Origin: Aquimarina mytili
GTDB taxonomy: Bacteria > Bacteroidota > Bacteroidia > Flavobacteriales > Flavobacteriaceae
Length of the DNA: 64,000 nucleotides
Assembly: GCF_016735115.1 (NCBI RefSeq)
Contig: NZ_JAERQJ010000001.1
Span: 717,501-781,500 of the forward strand
Reading direction: 5' to 3'
In this document: positions 56,898 to 64,000 of the stretch, one piece after another
How positions within the stretch are numbered: position 1 is the stretch's first letter
Layout: each line of letters opens with the position of its first letter
Notes under the pieces: model-generated
The model's database searches: none
What the model was told of the DNA's origin: nothing
The model's input: only the letters and a program-made list of their open reading frames with translations
Translations under genes and position numbers: made by a program

Positions 56898-58721
56898 ATG
56901 AATTATTTAAAGAAGTTATCAAGGTTTATTTTACCTTATAAGAAATATGCTGTTTTAAATATTGTTTGTAATATTTTTTATGCGCTATTTAGTACACTAT
57001 CTATGGTCTCATTAATGCCGATGATTAATGTTTTATTTGGAGAGAGTAAAAAGGTGACTGTAAAGCCCACCTACGAAGGAATAAGTAAAATCAAACCCTA
57101 TTTAGAAGATTCACTTAACTATTTTGTAACATCTGTATCGCTTAATGATGGTCCGCAGCAGGCATTGATGTATATGATTGTTTTGATTATTAGTTTATTT
57201 CTTCTTAAAAATTTGTTTAGTTATCTAGCCGTTTTTTTTGTTACTTATCTTAGAAACGGTGTTTTAAAAGATTTGAGAGATAATATATACGATAAGGTTA
57301 TTAATTTGCCAATTTCTTATTATTCGGAAAAAAGAAAAGGTGATATTATAGCCAGAATTTCGGGAGATGTTAACGAGGTTCAGGTATCATTACTATCTGT
57401 TTTAGAACTGATTGTTAGAGAGCCGTTAACCATTGTTTTTGCCATTATAACAATGTTTATTATAAGTGCAAAACTCACCATATTCGTATTCTTATTTATC
57501 CCTGTGGCGGGTTTTATTATTTCTCTTATTGGTAAAAGGCTAAAAAAGCATTCGCAAAAAGTACAAGAAGAACAAGGGTTGTTTTTATCTACTCTTGAAG
57601 AAACATTAAGCGGATTAAGAGTTATAAAAGGGTTTAATTCTGAATCCTATTTTAATAAGAAATTTCAAGATTCTACCAATAGATTTTTTCGTTTCTCAAA
57701 TAACTTGGGACATAGACAAAATTTGGCATCTCCGACTAGTGAGTTTTTGGGTATTGTAACTATTGCCGCTTTACTATGGTATGGTGGGGGCATGGTCTTG
57801 GTGGATCATTCTCTGTCGGGAGGAGCTTTTATAGGGTATATGGCTTTATCATATCAAATATTAACTCCGGCTAAAGCTATTAGTAAGGCAAGCTATAGAG
57901 TAAAAGCAGGAAATGCTGCTGCGGATAGAGTGTTAGAAGTTTTAAATACCATTTCTCCATTAGAAGATAAACAAAATGCTATTGTAAAAGATGATTTTGA
58001 GAATCAGGTTTCTTTTGAGAATATTTCTTTTAAGTATAAAGATGACTATGTGCTAAAAGATTTTTCGCTTATGATTAAAAAAGGAAAAACGGTGGCGCTG
58101 GTTGGACAATCGGGTAGTGGAAAATCGACTATTGCAAATTTAGTGACTCGATTTTATGATGTAAATAAAGGTGCTATAACAATAGATGATAAAAATATTA
58201 AAGATCTTACTAAAAACTCGTTACGTAGTTTGATGGGATTAGTAACTCAGGATTCGATTTTATTTAATGATACGGTAAAGAACAATGTTTTACTCGGAAA
58301 GCAGAACGCCACAGATGATGAGGTTATAAGTGCATTGAAAATTGCAAATGCCTGGGAATTCGTAAAAGATCTTCCTAAAGGTATTCATACTAATATTGGT
58401 GATTCAGGAGGGAAACTATCGGGAGGGCAAAAACAACGATTGAGTATCGCTAGGGCTGTACTTAAAAACCCACCAATCATGATATTGGACGAAGCGACAT
58501 CTGCATTAGATACTGAAAGTGAACGTTTGGTGCAAGATGCTTTAGAAAAAATGATGCAAAATAGAACATCAATTGTTATTGCCCATAGATTATCTACGAT
58601 TCAGAAAGCAGATACTATTGTGGTTATGCAAAAAGGGGAAATAGTTGAACAAGGGACGCATACCGAATTACTTGCTAAAAATGGAATGTATAAAAAACTA
58701 GTTGGAATGCAATCTTTATAA
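56898..58721 (+). CDS. ABC transporter, fused permease and ATPase (MsbA-like exporter)
   Basis: A 607-residue half-transporter. Six membrane segments (about residues 20-340) precede the ATPase domain: Walker A GQSGSGKST near residue 404, signature LSGGQ near 507 and Walker B ILDEAT near 530, all intact. It resembles the MsbA/lipid-A or drug-exporter group. Its stop overlaps the end of the convergent glycosyltransferase gene by 6 bp. The adjacent polysaccharide genes make a role in lipid or glycan export plausible. Confidence 0.93.
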   Translation: MNYLKKLSRFILPYKKYAVLNIVCNIFYALFSTLSMVSLMPMINVLFGESKKVTVKPTYEGISKIKPYLEDSLNYFVTSVSLNDGPQQALMYMIVLIISLFLLKNLFSYLAVFFVTYLRNGVLKDLRDNIYDKVINLPISYYSEKRKGDIIARISGDVNEVQVSLLSVLELIVREPLTIVFAIITMFIISAKLTIFVFLFIPVAGFIISLIGKRLKKHSQKVQEEQGLFLSTLEETLSGLRVIKGFNSESYFNKKFQDSTNRFFRFSNNLGHRQNLASPTSEFLGIVTIAALLWYGGGMVLVDHSLSGGAFIGYMALSYQILTPAKAISKASYRVKAGNAAADRVLEVLNTISPLEDKQNAIVKDDFENQVSFENISFKYKDDYVLKDFSLMIKKGKTVALVGQSGSGKSTIANLVTRFYDVNKGAITIDDKNIKDLTKNSLRSLMGLVTQDSILFNDTVKNNVLLGKQNATDDEVISALKIANAWEFVKDLPKGIHTNIGDSGGKLSGGQKQRLSIARAVLKNPPIMILDEATSALDTESERLVQDALEKMMQNRTSIVIAHRLSTIQKADTIVVMQKGEIVEQGTHTELLAKNGMYKKLVGMQSL

Positions 58722-59501
58722 TTTTACAAGTCCGTTTTTACATTTGGTGATTTTATTTTTTGCTGTTTCTATGTTGATTTTATCACCTAATTCTGTGTTT
58801 CCTCTTGGAGCTTCTTTATGATAAATATGAAATTGTAGTGCTATATGTTTGATACGTTTAGAAGAGATTCCTGAATTCAATAAGCGTTGTGCAAAATTAA
58901 AATCTTCATACCCCCATCCAATCAAATCTTCATTATATCCATTTATTGCAACAGCATCTTTTCTCCAGTAAGACATATTGCAACCTCTTAACTTACCCGA
59001 ACTTTGATTACTTTTTTTGGTTAAAAATTTGCTGAATAGGGGTAAATATATTGCCCGACTTCTTCTTAATAAGCCTGTATTCGTCCAATGAAACTTGATT
59101 TTTTTGTTTTGTAAGACTTTTTTTGAGTATTCTTCTTTAAGAGAAATACGACTTCCAAAAAGGTAGGTATTTGGTTCTGATTGTCTAATATGATCTTTTA
59201 TAAAATGTTTATGAAGAATGACATCACCATCTATTTGAATAATATAATCCGATTGAATCTCTTGCAGAGCTTTATTTAAAATCACTGTTTTAGTAAACCC
59301 CACATCTTCATGCCAAATATGTTTTACAGGAATAGAAAATTCCTTTTTTAATTTTAATATCAACTGGTCTGTATCTTTTGTAGAACCATCATCAGCAATT
59401 GCAATCTCATTTGGCAAGACACTTTGAGAGGCAACACTACGTAACACTAGTTCTAAGGCTTCGGGCCAGTTGTATGTTGTAATCAATAGCGTAACCGTCA
59501 T
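58716..59501 (-). CDS. Family 2 glycosyltransferase (with GWGYED motif)
   Basis: A 261-residue GT-A enzyme starting at the ATG at 59501 (MTVTLLITTYNWPEAL); the GTG 3 nt earlier overlaps the upstream stop. It has AIADDGSTKDT and the metal-binding IQIDGDVILH. The C-terminal GYNEDLIGWGYEDFNFAQRLLN contains the GWGxED pattern of galactosyltransferase-like C-terminal domains. It is 2 nt from the CgeB-like gene and is the last gene of the polysaccharide cluster on this side. Confidence 0.9.
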   Translation of the reverse strand: MTVTLLITTYNWPEALELVLRSVASQSVLPNEIAIADDGSTKDTDQLILKLKKEFSIPVKHIWHEDVGFTKTVILNKALQEIQSDYIIQIDGDVILHKHFIKDHIRQSEPNTYLFGSRISLKEEYSKKVLQNKKIKFHWTNTGLLRRSRAIYLPLFSKFLTKKSNQSSGKLRGCNMSYWRKDAVAINGYNEDLIGWGYEDFNFAQRLLNSGISSKRIKHIALQFHIYHKEAPRGNTELGDKINIETAKNKITKCKNGLVKL

Positions 59502-59503
59502 CA

Positions 59504-60484
59504 CTAAGCAGTCTTATAATTATCGGCAAGATCAAAGACTTCATTTACCCAGGACGAAATATGATATTTGTTTACTATTTCGGGTTTGACTTCTTCATAA
59601 GGAGTGGTGAAAAAAGTTTCTGGTATATTAATATTATCACTATCTACAATGGCGATATTATTAGGATTATAAAAATCGTAGTTAGCAATATCTTTATTTG
59701 TAGTTATGATTTTCTTTTGTAATCCTATGGCTTCAAAAATTCGAAAAGACAATCCTTTTTGTTTTGGTCTTTGTAGGTCTAAAAGGATATTACTTTTGCT
59801 AACAAAATCTGAAAAAATAGTTTTTAACGGGTAGGTTTTTTTTGTGATTTCTATATCATAGGTTTCAATCAACTCCTCGTTATCCCCTTTATCATATGCG
59901 ATCAGTTTATAATCGATATTATGTTCTTTAAAATATGCCACAAATTGAGGTAAAACTTTTGATCTTTTATCTAAAGAACCAATATTAAATATGTTGTATT
60001 CTACATTTTCATTATCAAATGTTTTAATATCAAAATAGATGTAATTGGTAATGAAACTAAAATTGTATTCTGCCACATCTTTGGAATCAAAGGAATATAC
60101 TTTATCAAAATAAGGATATATCTTTTTCATTCTCGGATATCGATCAAGACTATCATTGAAGAAAGTAATTAATTGATCAGTATTCTTACGTATCTTTTTT
60201 ATTGTAGATAGTGATAGATCGTCTCCTTTAATTATTAATATAATATCTTGTTTTTCTTGATTGGATAATAACCTTAATAATACCTTATTCAGATGTTGTC
60301 TTTTGAAATTGTAATTGAATAGATTTTTTGTAAAGAAATTAAGTAGTTTATGTAAAAAAGAGGGATATCTATATTTTAGTTTGTAAAAGTCCAGATGCCT
60401 AGCCTTGATACCTCGATTTTGAAGCTCTTTTGCTATGTATTTGTTATAGCCCCATTTGTCTAAACTAATAATAGTTATATTCAC
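59504..60484 (-). CDS. CgeB-like / family 1 glycosyltransferase
   Basis: A 326-residue protein with two Rossmann-type halves, as in GT-B enzymes: an N-terminal half (MNITIISLDKWGYNKYIAKEL, DIILIIKGDDLSL, and YFDKVYSFDSKDVAEYNF), then a C-terminal half with FNIGSLDKRSKVLPQF and LDLQRPKQKGLSFRIFEAIGLQKKIITTNKD, the place where the UDP-binding Glu of CgeB-like transferases lies. The sugar is unknown. Part of the minus-strand polysaccharide operon. Confidence 0.82.
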   Translation of the reverse strand: MNITIISLDKWGYNKYIAKELQNRGIKARHLDFYKLKYRYPSFLHKLLNFFTKNLFNYNFKRQHLNKVLLRLLSNQEKQDIILIIKGDDLSLSTIKKIRKNTDQLITFFNDSLDRYPRMKKIYPYFDKVYSFDSKDVAEYNFSFITNYIYFDIKTFDNENVEYNIFNIGSLDKRSKVLPQFVAYFKEHNIDYKLIAYDKGDNEELIETYDIEITKKTYPLKTIFSDFVSKSNILLDLQRPKQKGLSFRIFEAIGLQKKIITTNKDIANYDFYNPNNIAIVDSDNINIPETFFTTPYEEVKPEIVNKYHISSWVNEVFDLADNYKTA

Positions 60485-60815
60485 AATATCAATATTTTAA
60501 TTCTAGTTTAAGATCTAAACTTTTACTATTTATATGTATTGGGTATAGGTCTACAAAATTGTTAAATGTTCTTAAAATTATTGGTGTAAAAGAAGGTGCC
60601 ATAATCTTATTGAAGTTTTTATTACATGAAAATGTAACAAATTTATACAGCAATATAGGTAATATTCTTTTCAATTTTAAGGTAAATTTAGGGTTTGCAA
60701 AGTTATTGTTTTGTTTATTAAAATTCAAATTAAAAAAATATAAATCAGGTATTTAGCTTGAATTGAAGTATGTTTTACTTCTAGAAATTAATCATTTCAA
60801 AAATTCATCAAGGCA
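60485..60815. other. 331-bp gap within the polysaccharide cluster, with a plus-strand open frame
   Basis: A spacer in an otherwise tightly packed minus-strand operon. The plus strand has an open frame through 60756, whose sequence (GAIILLKFLLHENVTNLYS near the middle, KLLFCLLKFKLKK near the end) looks like part of a basic, helical membrane-associated protein. It has no good start: it could begin at the TTG at 60559, giving 65 residues. The minus-strand frame at 60489-60728 looks less protein-like. It could be a gene remnant; it is not recognised. Confidence 0.35.
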
Positions 60816-61733
60816 TCATTTGATTTTAAAAAACATATTGGCAATGTAGACTATTTTATTGATATTGTTCTTTTTAACAATTTTTAGTAATTCTTTTCTG
60901 TTTTTATAAAACACAAAAATTCTTTTAAGATTATTGAACAATGAAAAGTTGCGATAGGACTCTTTTATGGATAAAATAATTCTTTTTTCTTTGGTAAAAG
61001 CGTCAGGGCACTTTTCGTAAAAGCTATCAATTCTTTTTCTTTTTTGGATATATTTTAGTCTTTTAGGCTTTTTTTCCTTTTTGGCTTTCTTATTCTTTTC
61101 GCTAGATGCGATAACATTATTTTGATGATGTCTGTATTTTATCAGGGGCTCATCTAGGTAATAGATATTATTTTCAATACTGGCTACATATGCCAACCAC
61201 CAATCATGGGGTATAAAATCTGGAAAAGGGATTGCCTTTTCATAAAGCGACTTTTTAAAAAGCGCAGCATGACCGGACACACAATTATCAATTAGCAAGT
61301 TTATAGGAGTGTTGATACTAATCAAGTTTTTGGTTGTAGAAAAACTACTTCCTAAGTTCTGTAAATTTTCATCAACAAATATAGAATCACAATACACCAA
61401 ATCATAATGATGTATGTGATTCATTAATTTTTCAATTTTAGTAGGCATCCACCAATCATCCTGATCTGATAATGCAATATAAGCTCCTGTAGCCAGGGCA
61501 ATACCTCTTTCAAAATTTTTGATATATCCAACATTAATATCATATGCATGCATTTTGATATTGCTATGCATCTTGTCGTATTTTTGTATAACATCTAAAG
61601 TTTCATCAGTAGAAGCATCATCCACAATAATAATTTCTAGCGGGGTATATGTTTGCTGTAGTATACTTTCTAATTGTTCTGAGATGTATGAAGCTCCATT
61701 ATATGTTCCTATAACTATAGATACTAATTCCAT
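60816..61733 (-). CDS. Family 2 glycosyltransferase (rhamnosyltransferase-like)
   Basis: A 305-residue GT-A enzyme starting SIVIGTYNGASYISEQLES at residue 5, with IIVDDASTDET, ALSDQDDWWMP and PHDWWLAYVAS, the blocks of the rhamnosyl-type GT2 subgroup. Its C-terminal 90 residues are strongly basic (KKAKKEKKPKRLKY), probably helping membrane binding. It is separated from the next gene upstream by only 3 nt. The acceptor is unknown. Confidence 0.88.
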   Translation of the reverse strand: MELVSIVIGTYNGASYISEQLESILQQTYTPLEIIIVDDASTDETLDVIQKYDKMHSNIKMHAYDINVGYIKNFERGIALATGAYIALSDQDDWWMPTKIEKLMNHIHHYDLVYCDSIFVDENLQNLGSSFSTTKNLISINTPINLLIDNCVSGHAALFKKSLYEKAIPFPDFIPHDWWLAYVASIENNIYYLDEPLIKYRHHQNNVIASSEKNKKAKKEKKPKRLKYIQKRKRIDSFYEKCPDAFTKEKRIILSIKESYRNFSLFNNLKRIFVFYKNRKELLKIVKKNNINKIVYIANMFFKIK

Positions 61734-61736
61734 GAG

Positions 61737-62783
61737 TTATATCTTATATTTTGATTTAACTTTCTTGTTTCGGATCTTAAATATTTTATAAGAAGCATAG
61801 CTATAGGAAGAAGAAAATTTATCCAAGATAAAATCACTTAATTTTGAGTCTTTGTAAAAAGGAAATACGTTTTTAAATCCATGTCTCTTATAGGAGGACA
61901 CGGTATAAAAGTTTTTAATAATTTCTACATCTTTTTTCGGGATGAACTTTTTTACCTCACTAAAAATAGGGTTGCTTATAATTTCATAACATATCTGTAT
62001 TTTTTCATAATACTGTATATATAGAAATTTATAAAATTCTTTTTTATCCTCGGTATTTATTTCGCTATTCTTCATGGACTCTGAAGAAGTGTGTACTCTA
62101 AATTTTACCAGCTTATCACTTATAAATACAAAATCATGTACAAGAATTTTATTAAGAATAAAGATATAATCGATAAGTTGGAAATAATTATTTGGAAAAT
62201 CGTTTCTGCTATATTGTTCTTTATTAAATAAAAATGTAGGAGGTTCGCCAATACAGTTGTTAAAAATATGTGGTGCTATGCGTTGAGCAGTTTCTTTTGG
62301 AGCGTATAGGCGTTCTTCTTTGAATATTTTTTCAGTTTTTGGAAGCCTTTCTGAATAAAATAATTTAATTTTTGGATTAAATCCTTCTTCAAAAAAATAC
62401 TCTCTGTTGCATATTACAAAATCAACTTTGTGCTGTATTGCGCAATTGATCATTCTTTCAACGCAATTTTCTTCTAAAAGATCATCCTGGAAGAGAAATT
62501 TAACCCATTTTGAAGAAGCCTTATCCACTGATTCGCACCAGTTACCAACTAACCCCAGGTTTTTGCTATTTCGATATACCTTTATACGGCTGTCATTTTT
62601 GGCATATGATTCACAGATCGCAACAGTATCATCAGAAGAGTGATCATCTGTGATAACAATTTCGATATTTTGATAAGTCTGACTAAGCGCACTATCTAAT
62701 GTCTCTCGAATATGTTTACTTCCATTATACGTCGGTATGCATAGAGAAACTAAAGGTGATTTTTCTTGATCTGTAACGTTCAT
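61737..62783 (-). CDS. Family 2 glycosyltransferase
   Basis: A 348-residue GT-A enzyme, opening VSLCIPTYNGSKHIRETLDSA, with IVITDDHSSDDT and KFLFQDDLLEENCVERM (in place of the more common DxD, the QDD here marks the metal site). The C-terminal part is basic, ending RNKKVKSKYKI. It is 35 nt after the AlgJ-like gene and 3 nt before the rhamnosyl-type gene, in the same operon. The donor and acceptor are unknown. Confidence 0.88.
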   Translation of the reverse strand: MNVTDQEKSPLVSLCIPTYNGSKHIRETLDSALSQTYQNIEIVITDDHSSDDTVAICESYAKNDSRIKVYRNSKNLGLVGNWCESVDKASSKWVKFLFQDDLLEENCVERMINCAIQHKVDFVICNREYFFEEGFNPKIKLFYSERLPKTEKIFKEERLYAPKETAQRIAPHIFNNCIGEPPTFLFNKEQYSRNDFPNNYFQLIDYIFILNKILVHDFVFISDKLVKFRVHTSSESMKNSEINTEDKKEFYKFLYIQYYEKIQICYEIISNPIFSEVKKFIPKKDVEIIKNFYTVSSYKRHGFKNVFPFYKDSKLSDFILDKFSSSYSYASYKIFKIRNKKVKSKYKI

Positions 62784-62818
62784 TTATTACTATTGGGAGT
62801 TAATTGTGACGAAAACCA

Positions 62819-63895
62819 CTAATTTGGAGAATGATTAAAATTTTCGGTTAATAAAATATCAATGTTTCTTTCAACAAGTTCATAGCATAAGATATCGGGT
62901 TTTTCAGATTCGATAAGTTTTTTGTTGAAATTATGCCTCCAAATAAAAAGAGATTCACCAAAACTATCGGCAATTGATTCGAAATAAGCTCCAAAAAAAG
63001 AATCTCTTAACACCATAATTTTTAACTCATTTGCAGGGCTTTTATATCGTTCTTCATAAAAATGATCACCAAAGTGGTAGTTTAAAGGAACGGTAAGTGT
63101 TTTTTCTTGAGCAGTAAAACTAAAAGGTTTTATAGGCTTAACATTAATAAACTCTTCATTTTGTTCTAGAAAAAGAGCTCTGTTTAGATCTCCTATGTGT
63201 GCCCAGAATTTTTCAACTTCCATATCCTTCATGGTTCTATAATTGAAATCTACACCTTTAAAATCGGGCATAATGGCTTCTAAAGTAGAATTGTAGGCAT
63301 AGAACGCTCCATAGTGATTCCAGTGAGAATCTGTTTTATGATACAACCTTAAACTATCATTTTTCGGAAAGTTAGATCCTAAGTCAATAAAATTAATACC
63401 TAGACTTTGGCATATAGAGTCTAATTGCTCGAACTTTGTTTTTCGATGACTCTTTTTAATAGGAATCATATCTCCATATATAGTATGCTTATTTGGAGCA
63501 ATAGAAAAGTAGAATTTTATATTTTTCTTGTCTAGCCATTCTTTCTTTTCTGAAAGGTTTTTAGCAATCTTAGATAGTTCTTTCTGATTAAACGTTATTA
63601 ATCCTTTCGACTCTGATAAAGCATTACTGAATTTATTTCCTAAAAATCTCCAACCATTTTTGGCGTCTACCACTCCGTTAGGAATTGGTTCTGCATCAAA
63701 GAAAGTGGTTTTCCCTAAAGAGTACATTTTAAATAAATCTGATCTCAATGGAAAATTTCGTTTAAAATTTAAACTTATTTTCTTTTCCTGTTTATTTACA
63801 GGAGTGACTTTAATTTGAAGAATTACAAAAATAAACGGAATAGAAATTAGTGCAATAAATACAATGATAAATATTTTAGTTACTCTCTTTTGCAT
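62819..63895 (-). CDS. AlgX/AlgJ-like polysaccharide O-acetylation protein (SGNH fold)
   Basis: A 358-residue protein with one N-terminal membrane segment (about 7-28) and a periplasmic SGNH-like domain. The acetyltransferase-type residues are visible: Asp189 and His191 in KTDSHWNHYGA and Ser299 in VLRDSFFGAYF. Members of the AlgX/AlgJ group transfer acetyl groups to exopolysaccharide and work with a membrane-bound O-acyltransferase (AlgI/MBOAT). No such partner is in the window; it may lie beyond the right edge. It is the first gene of the polysaccharide run, with a promoter element at the very edge. Confidence 0.88.
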   Translation of the reverse strand: MQKRVTKIFIIVFIALISIPFIFVILQIKVTPVNKQEKKISLNFKRNFPLRSDLFKMYSLGKTTFFDAEPIPNGVVDAKNGWRFLGNKFSNALSESKGLITFNQKELSKIAKNLSEKKEWLDKKNIKFYFSIAPNKHTIYGDMIPIKKSHRKTKFEQLDSICQSLGINFIDLGSNFPKNDSLRLYHKTDSHWNHYGAFYAYNSTLEAIMPDFKGVDFNYRTMKDMEVEKFWAHIGDLNRALFLEQNEEFINVKPIKPFSFTAQEKTLTVPLNYHFGDHFYEERYKSPANELKIMVLRDSFFGAYFESIADSFGESLFIWRHNFNKKLIESEKPDILCYELVERNIDILLTENFNHSPN

Positions 63896-63990
63896 GCCAA
63901 AGTCTTATTGAGACATTTTATTGTTACTGATTTAAGAGGATGTTAAAAGGTCTTAATTCAGTCTCTAAATTAGTGTTTTTGTTATACGTG

Positions 63991-63998
63991 CAAATGTA
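63991..63998 (-). promoter_or_regulatory. -7 element upstream of the AlgX/AlgJ-like gene
   Basis: On the minus strand TACATTTG (TAnnTTTG), 95 nt before the start. The -33 element would lie outside the window, so the promoter is incomplete here. Confidence 0.45.
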
Positions 63999-64000
63999 CT

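Overview
The window is chromosomal DNA from a low-GC member of the Bacteroidota, almost certainly a Flavobacteriaceae bacterium and plausibly a marine one close to Aquimarina; the genus cannot be fixed from the sequence alone. The support is: a TonB-dependent receptor with a carboxypeptidase-like N-terminal domain paired with a DUF4249 lipoprotein; the block bamD, omega-like rpoZ, coaBC, DUF4835, recN, fabI; the YbbR-like, coaE pair; no clear Shine-Dalgarno sequences; and many copies of the Bacteroidota -7 promoter element TAnnTTTG, several with a TTG or TTTG -33 element 17-22 nt upstream. I see no rRNA, tRNA, CRISPR array, insertion sequence, phage gene or integrase. Most of the window is housekeeping sequence.

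Layout. 1-17 kb is mostly minus strand: a LytTR regulator cut by the window edge, lipoproteins, a secreted coiled-coil protein, a DinB-like protein, murQ, the TonB receptor/DUF4249 pair, monomeric isocitrate dehydrogenase, a 984-bp non-coding stretch, rplS, trmD, a long GAPDH and a DegQ-type protease. Many of these units end in strong hairpin terminators. 17-20.6 kb (plus) holds dapF, an acetyltransferase, mltG and a lysozyme-like protein, a cell-wall group. 20.6-27.5 kb (mostly minus) holds a tetrapyrrole-methylase-family methyltransferase, a low-molecular-weight phosphatase, dnaA, a thioesterase, a YigZ protein, a transporter, a HAD hydrolase, ribD and a lipoprotein.

27.6-48.4 kb is one long plus-strand run: acetyltransferase, prmC, a LOG-family protein, ligA, then four tandem YhhN/TMEM86-like membrane proteins, dapA with its conserved neighbour, an inward-rectifier-type K+ channel, bamD to recN, fabI, a glycosyltransferase, the YbbR-like protein, coaE and a two-component system resembling RprX/RprY. 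48.4-55.8 kb (minus) holds miaA, a voltage-gated-type channel with a C-terminal zinc ribbon, an exonuclease/GIY-YIG fusion, a YggS protein, a DUF1015 protein, a 3-hydroxyacyl-CoA dehydrogenase and a Gfo/Idh/MocA oxidoreductase. 56-58.7 kb (plus) holds pcm and an MsbA-like ABC exporter. 58.7 kb to the right edge (minus) is a surface-polysaccharide cluster: four glycosyltransferases and an AlgX/AlgJ-like O-acetylation protein, continuing beyond the window.

The points most worth a second look are the four-copy YhhN array, in which the two catalytic-type aspartates are kept in copies 1 and 4, halved in copy 2 and lost in copy 3, with a start-less remnant between copies 1 and 2; a set of genes (murQ, a glycosyltransferase, a histidine kinase, yggS) whose -7 element lies only 4-6 nt before the start codon, predicting leaderless mRNAs; and a glycosyltransferase promoter embedded in the fabI terminator. 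I found no convincing new multi-gene defence or mobile system.
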